Shown here in pieces: positions 28,701 through 40,380 of a stretch of 64,000 nucleotides of DNA. This stretch comes from Lutjanus erythropterus. Lineage: Eukaryota > Chordata > Actinopteri > Lutjaniformes > Lutjanidae. The notes beneath the pieces are model-generated. The model saw nothing but the letters and a program-made list of their open reading frames with translations, was not told the origin of the DNA and did not search any database. Position 1 is the stretch's first letter. Each line of letters opens with the position of its first letter. The translations under genes were made by a program, and so were the position numbers. Where the stretch lies: assembly GCA_020091685.1 (NCBI GenBank), contig CM034608.1, positions 4,254,751-4,318,750 on the forward strand, written 5' to 3'.

Positions 28701-31700
28701 CATACTGAAAGTAAAGTTAAACTGTTACTACTAAATGGAGAAATGGAGAAAGTGGAAAATATGAAGAAAAATAAATGGTGTTTCCATTGATTTCCATGTT
28801 GAAAAAATATTTACCCTTGACTGCTGAGAGAGAATAAAACCTGACATGAAATAAAGAAACTTTAATTTTACAACTTTTTACAACGATGATGACTGAAAGC
28901 TTAGCGTAGCATCGGGGGAGATTTTCAGGCCTGGTTGAGCATCACCAAGCTCTGCAACCTCAACAGAGATGTATACATGGATTACACTTTGAAACAGTAC
29001 AAATATCAAATGTTACGTAATGTTACTTTAAAGTCACACTACCAGCAGTGGTGGAGAGAGTAATGAAAATCTGTAGACAAGCACTGTTACATTGCTAAAA
29101 TATTACTCAATTACAAGTAAAATATATTTAAGTATAAGTATAAGTATAAGTATAAGTACAAAGTATTTGTTGCAAAAACTACTCAGAGTATTAGTTACTT
29201 TTAACTGTTCATGTCACTGTCATGTTTTCCTGAACCAATAATTGCTAACAATCAATTAATCATTAATAATTTTTAAGATAAACAACAGGGTTTTTTTTTT
29301 CGACATTTTAAGTCCAAATTTAATTTTCTTTATTCATTCATTCATTCATACATTTTTAATTGGTTAAATTCTTAACATCCATTAATCTATTAATGACATC
29401 CTTACTCCAAATGTCTGCTGCTGCTGCATTTTGTTTTGTTTTCCGTCCATGTGTCTTTGTTTTCATCAGGTCATTTAATTGGCTACTAAAATTCAGATGA
29501 AAGGTTTGGCTATTAATTTAAATTGTACTCAGTACTCAACTATGATTTTAAAAGTAACTAAGCAGATTACATCTTGTGATGCATACTTAAGTACGAGTAA
29601 AAGTACAGACTTGAAAATCTACTCATGAATGCACAAGTACCCCCAAAAAACTACTTAATTACAGTAATCTGAGTATTTGTAATTAGTTACTTCCAGTTCT
29701 GACTACCAGGGTGATTTTACAGACACTGGTAATCCTTGAAAACACCTTAATTTTAATGTGAAGTTTTCAAGGTTTGAAAAGTGTTTGGATTTAGGACAAA
29801 GCGATTCAAATGGCCTTAAATTGTAATCACATTACTTTCACATCAAAATTGCTCTCTGACTGTATAGTTCACTTTTTATTTAGACCTAAAGAGTGTCAGA
29901 GATGAGTCAGAGAGCGTCTCGTTGCTTTTTCCTTTCACACAAAATGAAGATGACTGCCCTTATTGAGCCTTGCTTGAACAATAACGTCTGGCCAAATCAT
30001 TTTGACACAGCTGGTGCTGGAAAACCTTCAAACGACACCTTGAAAAGTGCTTGAATATGACTTTAGAAAAGTTGTAGGAACCCTGACGACTTGCAACTCA
30101 CAAGTACATTCTTCAAACAAGTCTAACAACCTGTGCTGCCTGCATTTCTGTGGTTGGCTGAACCGATGTCAGTTGTAGAGTTACATTTTGTACAAGCACT
30201 GAGGTAAATAGGTGAGTGTTCCAGAAATAATCTGGGTCAGTGTTTACCTGTGTTGAGAACATGCAGGTCTTTGCAGAAGTCTCCACCTGCATCATAACCT
30301 CCAAACATGAACACCTGATCTGCAACCAGAGCAAAACTCTGACCACTCCTGCACACACACAGGAAACACATGATAAACACACAAATGCTAACTTTCTTGC
30401 CAGTAAATGTCAGTGAAACCTATATTACACACTGGAGGATCAATGAGCATGTACATTTTAATATAATACAGTATTCCTGTGATAAATCCTCTGTTTATGA
30501 AACTAATAATAAAGTCTTACAGGGCAGGAGGCAGCGATCCACTAGTTTTGACCGGCGTCCAGGTGAGAGACACTGAAACAGAGCAGAAAAGAAGTCAGAG
30601 AGTTTGAGAGGAAAATTCAGAAACATGTCAGTCTGTCAGCTGATTTTCATAGAAATGAAGAAAATGGTGGATGGATGGATTTGGGACATGATCAGAGGGA
30701 TGGAGAATTTTCATGCTTTGTGTGGTTAATGATGATGATGATGTATGGACCTGTGCTGAAGACCATAAGATCATTGGTTGGATTCCCTCCCTGAATTCCT
30801 CCGTACACGTAGATGTTGTCTCCCACAGCAACAGAGCTGTGTCTGAGGGTTTTGAGGGCCATGCCCCCGATTGCTAAGCAGTCCCAAGTCAGAGACACTG
30901 TGAGACAATGGAAACACCATCGCAGAGCTGATTGTCTTTATTTTACTCTTCCTTCAGCAAAAAAAAAAAGCTTAAGCACAAAACAAACTAGACATGTTCC
31001 TATGTTCTTCCACCTGCTGTAACATCCTCACCTATATCAAAGCTGTAGACTCCTGGGAGACACTCGGTGGCGTTGGGGCTGGACGTTCCTCCAAACAGAT
31101 ATAACTTCCCTTTTACGACACTTTAAAGGAAACAAGAAGATGTATATGCCACTGATAGTACTGCTGATCGCATTAAGAATCAACATCTCTACACTGCTTT
31201 CAGCTTACTGTTCTGGTTCTCTAGGCCAACAAAAGCAAAACAGTGATGCTTCATATGTAACCATGGGCAACCGCTGCCATTAACTGAACTAACTTTAGCT
31301 GACTGGATGGTATTTTTATAGATGAAATATTCGAAACTTTTCTAAATTCCACAAGACATCTTTTTGATCCTGCCTTTTCATAGTCTTAAGCTAACTCACA
31401 CTACAGGACTTTCACAGTCCTAACAGATTTTTAAATCTGGCTGCAAACCTCAAATACATTCTCCTCTCTAATCTCAAACATATGCACACTACAAGATTTG
31501 AAAATAATGGCACATCACACAGGATATTATTAAGATTATCACATCGGAATGAGCATAATGTCACGTGATCTCATAGGGAACGTGATTTTACATGAACACA
31601 TGGGGAAGTAGACGACAAAATAGATACCTGATGTGGCAGCAGATGGATTAAGAAATGAGGCTGATTTTTTTTTTATTATTATTATTATTGTTTTTCAGCA

Positions 31701-33489
31701 GTAACTTGCTAGCTAATGTTAGCCTCAAGGGCTAGAGTTTACTGTTGTTGTGTATTGATTTTTTCCTGTAATTATATCAAAAATGTCTAAACATTTTTGG
31801 GTTGGCCCTGATGAGCAATCCTGCACATTTAAGACTGGATCCTCACAGTACCAAATAATCTGGGCTGCCCTCCACAGCTCATATATAGAATAACACTAGT
31901 TAACCTTCCAGTTCCATGGAAAAGATCTAATATTTTTTATGTTATTTCTCAATCATCCATTCCAAGTAACAGTCTAACTTAGTGCTGTAGTTTACCAGAG
32001 AGTGTGTCCTTCTCTTGCTGGGGGAACTTCTCCACTCTGAGGAATCTCCTCCCACATCACATCATCAGGAGAAACTGCAAACAACAACAGAATCTCTGCC
32101 TATTTTTTATTCTTTTTCAGTCAGAGCAGCTCAGCCCTGTAACAGCAACAGTGTTCATGAGTTTTCAACAAGAGCCTCTGATTAGAGTTTCTTTCATCTG
32201 TAATTATGTTTAACTACCTCTGATGTGCTATTGAGGACTAAATCTAACTTAATGATGAGCTACAAAGTTTTTTTAAAAAATATGCAAAAGCTTTCTTTTT
32301 TCTGCTTCTGTGAATCAGTTCCTTCCTCATAAAAGCTAAAGCTGATTTTTATGACTTTTATGGTTGTTATTATTTTAAAGGAGCAATATGTAAATATAAA
32401 AATGAGTAATACAGTCTAAATAGCCAGTACATTTGTTGAAAGTGTATACTGTACGTTTAATCTGTGTATCTGTGTGTAATCTCTTGAACGAAGCTGTGCA
32501 AAGATGCAAAATTAATTCCAGTGTATACTGACAATAAAGTTGTATATACACATATATACATATATATGTCTATAGTTGTATATATATATGTACTGTACTG
32601 TATCATATCGTGTCGCATCATATCATATTGTATCATATCCTGTACCGTACTGTATTGTATTATATAGTATTGTACTGTATCATATTGTATTGTACCATAT
32701 TATATCATATTGTATCATATTGTATCATAACGTATGTACAGTATCGTATGTATGATATCATATCATATCATGCCATAATGTATGGCATGTTATGGTCGTA
32801 TTGTATTGAATCTTGTAGTATTGTACTGTATTGTATGTATATTGCTAAGTTTCTTGTTGCATCACAGCCTCCAATTGTAAATAGTGTGAAACCTTTAGAA
32901 AGTGTATCATGTTGCAAACAAACAAGACAAAATGGTGACTTGCTTGTAAAAACTTTGCTCCACAGCTCCACTTGTGGTGAAAAACTCCACAGGTTACTTT
33001 AAATATCTTCTGCATCTTTGATATGTACCTGTTAGCATGTAGAAATCATTGAAGTAAACAGGGTTGTCCTCCTACATAAAGAAGAAGAAAATGATCAGAC
33101 CATTACCAACCAGTGTGTTCATGTGAATGAGAACCAGGCTGCTGTTTGACAAATCTCAGCTTTGAAAAGAGAATCAAAAAGTCACCTCTAGGTTGCTGTA
33201 GGCTCCTCCGAACAGAAAGGCCACATTTCCTGCCACAGCTAAGGCGTGGCCGTGTCTGTGAAAGCAGGCATGGACAATAAAACATCTATTCCAGTTTCAT
33301 CTCAATGTCACATAAAGCCTTGAATGAGCTGACGTCATCACGTGGCTCAGAAACATCCTTCAGAGGGGATGAATCATCCATCTAGACTTAGACCGCCAAA
33401 CACTTTGTTAAGAACAAGGTGACCCACCTGGGACTCGGGGTTTCTCCCCTCATCTCCTTCTCCAGCCAGTGACCGCTGGCTAACGCCAT
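22583..33489 (-). CDS. kelch-repeat protein with C-terminal coiled coil, 18 coding exons
   Basis: Coding exons in transcript order: 33489-33428, 33255-33186, 33071-33029, 32074-31996, 31120-31032, 30897-30751, 30572-30521, 30348-30248, 27320-27235, 26952-26871, 26792-26707, 26597-26510, 25334-25286, 25135-25045, 24215-24115, 23874-23790, 22966-22862, 22687-22583. Every junction is GT-AG and in phase, giving 506 aa. Six kelch signatures are seen (FLFGGAY, LYLFGGTS, IYVYGGIQ, VFMFGGYD, IYLFGGKS, LFVFGGKN), consistent with a six-bladed beta-propeller over residues 20-325. Residues about 376-506 are strongly helical and rich in E, Q, K and R, a likely coiled coil. There is no BTB, BACK or membrane segment. 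The architecture recalls RABEPK-like proteins plus a coiled-coil tail; fish databases have names such as kelch repeat-containing protein, but I cannot fix the symbol. The start is the first ATG after an in-frame TAG in the upstream exon. Function unknown; kelch propellers usually bind protein partners. Confidence 0.9.
22697..22735. repeat. CAGA tetranucleotide run next to the last kelch acceptor
   Basis: A run of acag/caga units lies just upstream, on the minus strand, of the acceptor of the last coding exon (22687). On the minus strand it reads CTGT/TCTG and so serves as the pyrimidine tract. A (GT)n run follows at 22815-22853, beside the donor of the previous exon. Confidence 0.75.
24385..24970. 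repeat. GTAATGTTGCAGTAAC minisatellite, main block
   Basis: About ten or more degenerate units of roughly 45-65 bases carry gtaatgttgcagtaa, then catygctgcaatgtaat. Spacing varies, and some units are internally palindromic (gcagtaacattgctgc). It lies in a kelch-gene intron. Confidence 0.7.
25498..26450. mobile_element. foldback MITE, copy 1
   Basis: It begins aaagggatagtttggtttat and contains atgaggtacttatccatagt, ccccagtttggagaagcag and gcaacatactgc. Its centre is an inverted pair around 26205-26290 (ttattgtgtgactt / gtcacacaataaca). The same blocks occur in the same order at 57258-58070. No ORF. Confidence 0.6.
25815..25995. repeat. GTAATGTTGCAGTAAC minisatellite, second block
   Basis: Three to four units of the same motif (gtaatattgcagtaacattgctgca) are found inside the foldback element at 25.5-26.45 kb, 850 bases from the main block. 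Confidence 0.65.
27748..28045. mobile_element. hAT-type MITE fragment with ATTAATCGATTA words
   Basis: It opens gctgcaacgattaatc and closes with repeated attaatcaatga words. Related copies are at 45187-46502, about 47690-47800 and 62840-63085. This gctgcaactaatgatta family is common in fish genomes (from memory). It lies in the long kelch intron 27321-30247, which contains no exon that I can see. Confidence 0.5.
29040..29705. mobile_element. inverted-repeat element of the AGTGGTGGAxAGTAA family
   Basis: It opens cagtggtggagagagtaa and closes taattagttacttccagttc, inverted relatives of each other, with internal agtataagtataagtat repeats. Relatives occur at 19205-19345 (gaggtgggaagtaactaagt) and 43115-44035. 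Confidence 0.5.
32545..32850. repeat. TATCATATTG / TATTGTA simple-repeat tract
   Basis: About 300 bases of degenerate 5-base units (tatca, tattg, gtact) begin after a tatatacatatata run. The long open frame across it is an artefact of the repeat. It lies in a kelch-gene intron. Confidence 0.8.
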
Positions 33490-33512
33490 CTTTACATCAA
33501 CTGCTGCTGCTG

Positions 33513-33513
<1 letters not shown>

Positions 33514-33573
<60 letters not shown>
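33514..33573. repeat. (CA)30 microsatellite at the kelch start-codon exon
   Basis: An uninterrupted CA run of about 60 bases. On the minus strand it is (TG)n followed by GGCAGCAGCAGCAG and then the exon bearing the ATG, so it sits directly upstream of that splice acceptor. Confidence 0.95.
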
Positions 33574-33577
<4 letters not shown>

Positions 33578-33629
33578 GTTTTACCATCTGAGTTGTTGAG
33601 GAGTCTGAGTCATAGCAGTAACCACTTAC

Positions 33630-33700
33630 TCTACAGGAGAGAATTTATTTTTGGTCCACTCTGTTGGTTTGGTCTTTTAGTCATCTGAAAATCTGAAGAA
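33630..33700 (-). other. probable 5' UTR exon of the kelch gene
   Basis: A strong donor (GTAGA|GTAAGTGG) lies at 33629, one short intron upstream of the ATG exon. Read in the frame of the main ORF it contains ATG ACT AAA AGA ... CTG TAG, an 17-codon upstream ORF closing just before the junction. This supports translation starting at 33489. Its 5' limit is not defined. Confidence 0.45.
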
Positions 33701-33934
33701 TTATTTATTACAGTTCAGTCAAATTTGCCTTCATCATGTTTTGATAAAGCTTTTTAAATGAACTGTTTTCTCTTTTGATATTTAATACTGCATTCTGGCT
33801 GACAAATTATTTTAGGTGAGAACTGTTTCACATAATCTCTCAAACACAACACACCTCTAAGTGGCGCTACAGCAACATCTATCTATGAAAGACGGCATCT
33901 CTGTATGTGTGTATGTATGTCCTTCAATTTTCTT

Positions 33935-34329
33935 GACAACTGTTCATCTGATTAACTTCACACTTGGTGGGTGTGTTGATGGGGGCCCAAGCAGGGGCAT
34001 TTCCAGACATTTTTGACTGGGGTGGCTCAAGTGGGGCGCTAACGTAAGTACGCATTTACACACGCACACACTGCACATGTGCACATTAATGTGTCATTTC
34101 TGATACATCTCCTTTAATTTCTAACATTACACTATCTCACATTCCTGTGTTTATTTTTTTGTTTAAAAGATAAATAGTCCTATCAATCACAAAACAACAG
34201 GGTACTGCCTTAAAGATATAATATAAAGTTTACTTTTCTTTAAGTTCTCTTAAAGAAATTTGACCTCCTTTGTACATCTGTCCTCAGGCTGTGAGACTCA
34301 TAAATTCATCCTCCACACTCCATCATGAT

Positions 34330-34360
<31 letters not shown>

Positions 34361-36579
34361 ATTATTAAGTAAATTAAAATAAAATAAAATTTAAAGTAGA
34401 CTATATATAAAAGAAAAGCAATGCACATTTAAAAATACTCATCAAATGGTAAGTTCAAACTCCTACCTCTTAATGGACAATAATAATCATAATTAAGGAT
34501 AATGAAATGGCACTTACAAGACAAACTTTACGTTTTGCCCAGTAACATTTGAACCACAAAATTCTTTCAGGAATTCCTCTGGATTCTGTCAGTCCAGAAA
34601 AATCTATCCATATTAGATATGTCCATTTGCATCTAGATCAATTTGTGAAATGTTTTTCACCACTCCTTCTATAAAGTTTAAGCAATCATCACCAAATTTG
34701 ACACAGAACATCTCTAGAACAAGCTGGAAACTGAACTGTGATACTCCACACAGTTTGTCCCGTAAGTTCGCTCAAATGCTGTGGGCAGGGCTTATATTAC
34801 AACAAATATATCTCTGAATGCTTTGTGCTATTACAACCATATTGTTGTGCATGTGTGATGTCTGAGTGTCCATAACCTATTGCCACTTGCCAACAGGCGG
34901 TGCTGTAACAGCATCATTTTACTATAAACAAACAAATCTCTGTATGTGTGTATGTGTCCTCCATATCTAGAGAACCATTCATCCAATCCACTTCACACTG
35001 GCGGGTGTATATCAGGGCTCGGGAAGAGCACTGTCAGTATGAAGTCGATCAGATGGCGGTTCTTGCAGATGATGCTGCAAAAGCACTTTAAGGGCAGAGC
35101 AATCATCCCACGTGCAATAGACATGCATTCCAAAGCGTGTGCGCTTTGAACAACCAGGTCCCTAATGGGCACTGCAATAGTGATACATTTAAAGGTCAGT
35201 GTGTAGTATTTATAGGGTGAGTTGCAGATTGAAAACACTTGCTGGAGAACCTATGGTGGCTGCAAACTGCCAAAAAGCATGAAGGCCGTATCTAGAACTG
35301 CTGTTGATTTGTCTGTTCTTAGCTACTGTAGAAACATGGCAGTACTAAATATATAAAGGGCTCATTAAAGGCAGCAAAGACAATTGTTATTTTCAAGTGA
35401 TTATACACTGATGAAAACATGAATATATGTTCCATTTCTGACATATTCTAATAAATCTTACACTGTACCTTTAAATGTCCATATCCAGATGACTAAACTC
35501 TCAACATGTTTTGTCATGAAGATAACAAATGAAAGGCTGTGTTGTGGTGATATTCACTCTGAATGTTCTCTAGTCTCTGGTTTAGACAAACAACATCAGC
35601 AGGATGAGACCTGTTTGTTTCTGAGAACGCTGACTTCTTGGTTTTCTCCTTCTATCGTTGTTTTATTGAAGCCGCTGTAAGCAACGGATGAGTCATCTCG
35701 CAGTCAACAGCTGTCCTCTGTGTCTCAGCTTACAGGTAAGATACACTTTCCTCCATGGTACACTGTTGCCTGGCAACACCTCCAAACACATGACCAGAGC
35801 AGGTCAGCGTTTAATAGGACTTTGGAAAGTCAGCATAACATTTAATCGCAGCAAATTGGAAGTGACATTTCAGCATGTTGAAATGTTATTGATGAAGATA
35901 TCTTTGACATATTACAGTTGTTTTACATTTCAGCTATTCAAAACTGTTTACAGACTAACTCTTTCAATTTTAAATATTAGTAGTTTCTTTTTAGAATAAA
36001 GATTACAGAATCTATAATTGAATTTCAACAAATTCAAAAAGTTCTGAAATGCAGTTGTAATCCAACAATTTCAACAATTTCTTTTGCAGTGTGTCAACAT
36101 GTCAACAAACCATTTGACATCTTCACTGTAAAACCAAGTGCTCATTAATGTTTGTAGTAAGTTGTGAAAACCTATTATAAGTTTAAGTTTTACCCAAACA
36201 TGTAATAATTGTTTTTATTATTAAATTAATCAGTTCTGTCCTAAAAAAAAAAAGTCTCATAATTTGAAGACTCATAATTTGAAAAGCAGTTGCTTCACTA
36301 GATTTTAGAGTTCTGAATCAAAATCTGAAAAATCGAGTCTTGAAACTGGGGTTTTGAAATAAACCAAACAAAGTCAGGCTTTAGTTAGTTGTACTAAGTC
36401 ATCTTGTTTTCCCTTGTTTGTTATTTGGTTTGACCTGGTCACTATATATATTCACTGCTGCCTCCATTACACTTTCTTCCTTCCTCGTACAGAGACAGAT
36501 GCTCGATGAAAGAGGATTTTAATGGACTCAAGTGTTCAAGAATGAATTACTTGTGTGGGAAAACAAACAGATTTAAAGG
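33935..36579. repeat. 2.65 kb direct duplication, copy 1 (Helitron-like repeat DNA)
   Basis: Starts gacaactgttcatctgatta and ends caaacagatttaaag, as does the copy at 37599-40349. Homology is continuous. Copy 1 lacks many single bases and small blocks (for example actggcg against acttggcg, agggctcggg against tgggggctcgggg), about 105 bases in total. Internal features are the phrase ccattcatccaatc...cttcacactggcgggtgta, of a type I recall as a very common fish Helitron-like repeat, a TA run at 34334-34361 and a small MITE at 35191-35473. No gene is apparent. Confidence 0.85.
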
Positions 36580-36729
36580 ACATATTATGCAAAATGCACT
36601 TTTCAGGTTTTCCAGTGAAAAGTGTCCCAGCCTGCCTTCAGACTCCTGATATGAGAACAATCCTCTCTCCCTCTTTTTGCCTCCACCTTTCAGTGAATGT
36701 GGCCAGCAGCTCCGTTTAGATTTGTGCCC

Positions 36730-36747
36730 GGCTATGACGTCATAGCC
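36730..36747. promoter_or_regulatory. perfect 18-base palindrome centred on a full CRE
   Basis: GGCTATGACGTCATAGCC equals its own reverse complement. TGACGTCA (36735-36742) is the full cAMP-response element recognised by CREB/ATF proteins. It sits about 130 bases before the ATG of the THAP fossil exon, so it is probably that element's own promoter site. Confidence 0.6.
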
Positions 36748-36866
36748 CAGGCAGCCTCCTCTGAGCCGAGACACTCCCTGTGCTGCCTGTCTGTACCGCC
36801 CACTGAAAACCTACAGATCCGCCTCCGCTGCCATTTTTTCTCCGTAAACTACACAGGCAAACTGAG

Positions 36867-37146
36867 ATGTTGAAGCGGAAAGCACAACAAGTCCTCTGTT
36901 GTTGGCTGCAAGCGAGCACAAATGTCTGCATTTACTCCGTCACTCCCAAACAGGAGCCAGTGGATTAATTTATTAATTTTATTTTTAAGTAAAATGTCCT
37001 CACAACACGGTAAAGTGTTGCGTGTGTGTCGCAGTGCTAACCATTTTACCGGACTGCTTCTTCATCGGTCGGTACAAAGCAGGATTTACTTCAAGACGGC
37101 TCAAGGATGGATCAGTACTGTGACATAACTGCAGACATGGCAGCGG
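36867..37146 (+). pseudogene. degraded THAP zinc-finger exon of a transposon
   Basis: Three frames carry successive THAP-type pieces: VVGCK soon after an ATG-MLKRKA start, RSQWIN in the middle, RVCRSANHFTG, and then FFIGRYKAGFTSRRLKDGSV in a different frame near 37059-37122. The C2CH spacing, QWIN, ANHF and the closing lysine/arginine-rich segment are typical of fish THAP-domain exons. At least two frameshifts and an in-frame stop (near 36965) show it is dead. It ends at a usable donor. Confidence 0.6.
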
Positions 37147-37598
37147 TAAGTTTTATCATCTTTATGCTGCTTTACTGTATATTTAGCGCTCATCCTGCCG
37201 TTAGCATCGCGCTAATATGTGTAGCATCTACTGTGTGCTCTGCGCTGGAGTATAATATTGAGGAGAGTCAAGATAATCTGAACGTTGCCTCATATGACCA
37301 GTTAACTAAACAGAATAGTCGTTGGATGCTGGGTGACTGTTTTCCATGTCAGTTTTTGTGTGACTTTGTTATGGGCGCTTCCTCTCTCCTCTGCCTGCTG
37401 TGTAACTTAGATTAGCATCAAACTGCTAACAATCTCATACCTGAAATGTGTAGCGACCTGCTAAAATCAAGCCGAAACTTGAGTTCAGACTAAATCAGGT
37501 GTGATTAGCGCGGGTATGCAGTTGTGTTTATCTGTGCTTAGAATGTAAGAACCAAAATAATCAGAATAAGTTTAATTTCTCCGGTTCAACAGCCCTCC

Positions 37599-40349
37599 GA
37601 CAACTGTTCATCTGATTAACTTCACACTTGGTGGGTGTGTTGATGGGGGCCCAAGCAGGGGCATTTCCAGACATTTTTGACTGGGGTGGCTCAAGTGGGG
37701 CGCTAACGTAAGTACGCATTTACACACGCACACACTGCACATGTGCACATTAATGTATCATTTCTGATACATCTCCTTTAATTTCTAACATTACACTATC
37801 TCACATTCCTGTGCTTATTTTTTTGTTTAAAAGATAAATAGTCCTATCAATCACAAAACAACAGGGTACTGCCTTAAAGATATAATATAAAAGTTTACTT
37901 TTCTTTAAGTTCTCTTAAAGAAATTTGACCTTCTTTGTACATCTGTCCTCAGGCTGTGAGACTCATAAATTCATCCTCCACACTCCATCATGATTTTTTT
38001 TTATATATATATATATATATAATTATTAAGTAAATTAAAATAAAATAAAATTTAAAGTAGACTATATATAAAAGAAAAGCAATGCACATTTAAAAATACT
38101 CATCAAATGCTAAGTTCAAACTCCTACCTCTTAATGGACAATAATAATCATAATTAAGGATAATGAAATGGCACTTACAAGACAAACTTTACGTTTGGCC
38201 CAGTAACATTTGAACCACAAAATTCTTTCAGGAATGTTTCAGCTGGATTCTGTCAGTCCAGGAAAATCTGTCCATATTAGATATGTCCATTTGTATCTAG
38301 ATCAATTTGTGCAAATTTTTTTTTCGCCACTCCTTCTATAAATTTTAAGCAATGATCACCAAATTTGACACAGAACATCTCTGGAACAAGCGGGAAAAAG
38401 TTTGTTTTTTCTGAATTGTGATACTCCACACAGTTTTTGTCCCGTAAAGTTCGCTCAAATGCTGTGGGCAGGGCTTATTTTACAACAAATATATCTCCTG
38501 AATGCTTTGTGCTATTATAATCATATTTGTTGTGCATGTGTGATGTCTGAGTGTCCATAACCTATTGCCATTTGGCCAACAGGCAGTGCTGTAACAGCAT
38601 CATTTTACTATAAACAAACAAATCTCCGTATGTGTGTATGACTGTCCTCCGCATATCTCGAGAACCATTCATCCAATCAACTTCACACTTGGCGGGTGTA
38701 TATCTGGGGGCTCGGGGGAAGAGCACTGTCGAGTATGAAGTCGATCAGATGAGCGGTTCTTGCAGATGATGCTGCAAAAAGCACTTTAGGGGGCAGAGCA
38801 ATCATCCCACGTGCAATAGACATGCATTCCAAACGGCTGCACGCTTTGAACAACCAGGTCCCAAATGGGCACTGCATTAGTGATACATTTAAAGGTCCAG
38901 TGTGTAGTATTTATAGGAGTGAGTTTGCAGATTGAAAACACACTTGCTGGAGAACCTATGGTGGCTGCAAAACTGACGAAAAGCGTGAAAGGCCGTATCT
39001 AGAACAGCTGTTTGATTTGTCTGTTCTTGGCTACTGTAGAAACATGGCGGTACAACATATATAAAGGGCTCATTAAAGGCAGCAAAAAGACAACAATTCT
39101 TATTTTTAAGTGATTATACACTAATGAAAACATGAATATTATGTTCCATTTCTGACATATTCTGCCAATAAATCTTACACACTGTACCTTTAAATGTCCA
39201 TATCCAGATGACTAAACTCTCAACATGTTTTGTCATGAAGATAACAAATGAAAGGGCTGTGTGTCCTTGGTGGAGGTATTCACTCTGAATGTTCTCCAGT
39301 CTCTGGTTTAGACAAACAACATCAGCAGGATGAGACCTACCTGTTTGTTTCTGAGAACGCTGACTTCTTGGTTTTCTCCTTCTATCGTTGTTTTATTGAA
39401 GCCGCTGTAAGCAACAGATGAGTCATCTCGCAGTCCAACAGCTGTCCTCTGTGTCTCAGCTTACAGGTAAGATACGCTTTCCTCCGCAGGTACACTGTTG
39501 CCTGGCAACACCTCCAAACACACCGCCAACCAGAGCAGGTCAGCGTTTAATAGGACTTTGGAAAGTCCTTTTAACATTTAATCAGCAGGGTGGAAGTGAC
39601 ATTTCAGCATGTTAAAATGTTAATTGAAGATATCTTTGACATATTACAAAGTTGTTTTTACATTTCAACTATTCAAAACTGATTTACAGACTGACTCTTT
39701 CAATTTTAAATATTAGTAGTTTCTTTTTTAGAATAAAGATTACAGAATCTATAATTGAATTTCAACAAGTTCAAAAAGGATTCTGAAATGCAGTTGTAAT
39801 CCCATTTCCAATTTCAACAATTTCTTTTGCAATATGTCCAACATGTCAACAAACCATTTGACATCTTCACTGTAAAACCAAGTGCTCACATTAATTAATT
39901 GTAGTAAGTTGTGAAAACCTAAAACTTATAAGTTTAAGTTTTACCCAAGTAATAATTGTTTTTTATTATTAAATTAATCAGTTCTGTCCTGTAAAAGAAA
40001 AAAAAAAAAGTCTCATAATTTGAAAACCGTTGCCTTCACTAGATTTTAGAGTTCTGAATCAAAATCTGAAAAATCAGAGTCTTGAAACTCTGAGGGTTTT
40101 GAAATAAACCAAACAAAGTCAGGCTTTAGTTAGTTTTTGTCTTGTATTAGTTGTACTTGGCGTCTATCTTGTTTTCCCCTTGTTTGTTATTTGGTTTGAC
40201 CTGGTCACTATATATGTTCACTGCTGCCTCCATTACAGTTTCTTTCTTCCTCGGCCACAGAGACAGCTGCTCCATGAAAGAGGCTTTTAATGGACTCACA
40301 GGTACGTTCAAAAATGAATTACTTGTGTGGGAAAACAAACAGATTTAAA
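37599..40349. repeat. 2.75 kb direct duplication, copy 2
   Basis: Matches copy 1 from end to end at an offset of 3664 bases at the left edge. It has fuller homopolymers and extra short blocks, a TA run at 38002-38021 and the small MITE at 38891-39192. It is followed by unique sequence, whereas copy 1 is followed by a THAP-transposon piece. Confidence 0.85.
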
Positions 40350-40380
40350 GATGTCACCTAAACACATCAACAGGATAATA

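Larger units (their letters stand above)
36580..37598 (+). mobile_element. 5' part of a THAP-domain DNA transposon between the two duplication copies
   Basis: It begins ggacatattatgcaaaatgc at the point where the flanking duplication ends. It carries a promoter-like CpG-richer block with a perfect CRE palindrome, a degraded THAP exon and a splice donor (GCG|GTAAGTTTT at about 37146), then intron-like sequence to 37598. No matching right-hand inverted end is present, so only the left part of the element is here. Confidence 0.6.

Noticed and set aside
37107..37415. Open frame with hydrophobic segments after the THAP fossil
   Set aside because: It begins at the splice donor of the fossil exon and continues into intron-like DNA; the hydrophobic run matches no membrane protein family.
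40147..40348. Exon-like stretch (cagagacagctgc ... tcacaggtacg) at the end of duplication copy 2, and its copy-1 equivalent
   Set aside because: Splice-like signals exist, but there is no protein similarity, and the copies disagree by frame-shifting indels.
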